Of a stretch of DNA of 64,000 bases, positions 63,683 to 64,000 are shown in pieces (within the stretch, counting starts at the first letter, position 1; each line of letters opens with the position of its first letter). Location of the stretch: contig JAJEHD010000014.1 of assembly GCA_022819505.1 (NCBI GenBank), forward strand, positions 62,001 to 126,000, read 5' to 3'. The position numbers and the translations under genes are program-made. Under the pieces are notes generated by a model. It saw only the letters and a list, made by a program, of their open reading frames with translations, did not search any database and was not told the DNA's origin. This DNA is from Acidimicrobiia bacterium. GTDB taxonomy: Bacteria > Actinomycetota > Acidimicrobiia > Acidimicrobiales > Aldehydirespiratoraceae.

Positions 63683-64000
63683 CTACTGAACGGCCCAGGC
63701 GTAGACGGCGCCGACCAGGGCGTCTATGAGGGTGTCGACCTGGGGGGCCCGGGGCGTGCCCTCGTGGTCGGACCAGTTGCGGGCCTCCTTGTTCCAGCGG
63801 ATGGTGGGCGGCAGCTCCAACTGCACCCCGGTGTTGGACGGCAGGTTCACCGGGTTGTCCTCGTGCAGGCCTCGAAGCCCCCGCGGGATCTCGTCGAGGT
63901 CGTCGACCACCCCGAAGGCGTCCGGGAGCGCGGCCCGCAAGTGCTCGGCCAGGTGGCCGGCCAGCTGCCGGTTGCGACCGCCCAGGAGCACGTTCCAGAA
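63683..64000 (-). CDS. Poly-gamma-glutamate hydrolase family protein (partial, 5' end outside window)
   Basis: The leftward frame runs from the window edge to the TAG at 63683, giving about 105 C-terminal residues. The pattern LLGGRNRQLAGHLAEHLR, followed by LHEDNPVNLP and NTGVQLELPPTIRWN, resembles the zinc-dependent poly-gamma-glutamate hydrolases first known from phages. The metal-binding N-terminus lies outside the window, so activity cannot be judged. Convergent with pdxH, with only 7 bp between. Confidence 0.55.
   Translation of the reverse strand, partial: FWNVLLGGRNRQLAGHLAEHLRAALPDAFGVVDDLDEIPRGLRGLHEDNPVNLPSNTGVQLELPPTIRWNKEARNWSDHEGTPRAPQVDTLIDALVGAVYAWAVQ

Overview
The window is high-GC, densely packed bacterial DNA with both strands coding and many 4-bp ATGA/GTGA gene overlaps. 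Several arrangements point to Actinomycetota: a dnaK-grpE-dnaJ-hspR operon, a PP2C phosphatase and PASTA kinase tail-to-tail with trpG, clpS next to a DUF2017 gene, a CtaF-like oxidase subunit, GTG/TTG starts and probably leaderless mRNAs. Together with the caa3 oxidase and marine-type catabolic genes, a member of class Acidimicrobiia is my best guess (inference). I see no phage, insertion sequence or CRISPR array.

Layout. 1-4900: a branched-chain-type ABC transporter (permease cut by the window edge, plus a coiled-coil lipoprotein), a pectinacetylesterase-like lipoprotein, two tRNA-Ser genes and prephenate dehydratase. 4900-14500: an MBL hydrolase, then histidine degradation: a leftward hutU-def-hutF-hutI-FAD oxidoreductase operon divergent from iclR-hutH, sharing one promoter/operator region. 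14500-21600: tRNA-Leu, PP2C and PknB-like kinase, trpG, a membrane Fe-S oxidoreductase of EtfD type and phosphoglycerate mutase. 21600-34850: the heat-shock operon dnaK-grpE-dnaJ-hspR-clpB, then purA, purB, a small unknown gene, malic enzyme and ilvD. 35000-38000: a P450, a TetR regulator, hsp20 and a Glu-Asp-Phe tRNA cluster. 38000-45200: an unusual lipid-oxidation block: a GPP34-cytochrome P450 fusion facing a leftward Rieske oxygenase, FAD amine-oxidase-like and RND/MMPL series. 45200-56300: DUF2017, clpS, heme A synthesis (ctaA, ctaB) and a long caa3 oxidase operon. 56300-64000: a sterol C-24 methyltransferase homologue, OsmC, a flavoprotein, a lysine 2,3-aminomutase-family enzyme, serS, a methyltransferase, pdxH and an edge-truncated poly-gamma-glutamate hydrolase-like gene.

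Most notable points. (1) The oxidase operon starts with a subunit I paralogue that has lost five of six metal ligands and the proton-channel residues, followed by a subunit III-like and a CtaF-like protein, ahead of the intact CoxB/CoxA/CoxC/CoxD/CtaG set. Four proteins of this operon carry His/acid-rich soluble tails. (2) A bacterial Erg6-like methyltransferase lies 11 kb from a Rieske oxygenase, an RND exporter and a GPP34-P450 fusion, which suggests sterol or related polycyclic lipid modification. (3) A peptide-deformylase-family gene occupies the place in the hut operon where an N-formylglutamate deformylase is expected. (4) dnaK and hsp20 both carry GGGAAT-N18/19-GTT promoters of SigH/SigR type. 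(5) A dispersed repeat occurs three times, once as the coding end of the degenerate oxidase subunit.
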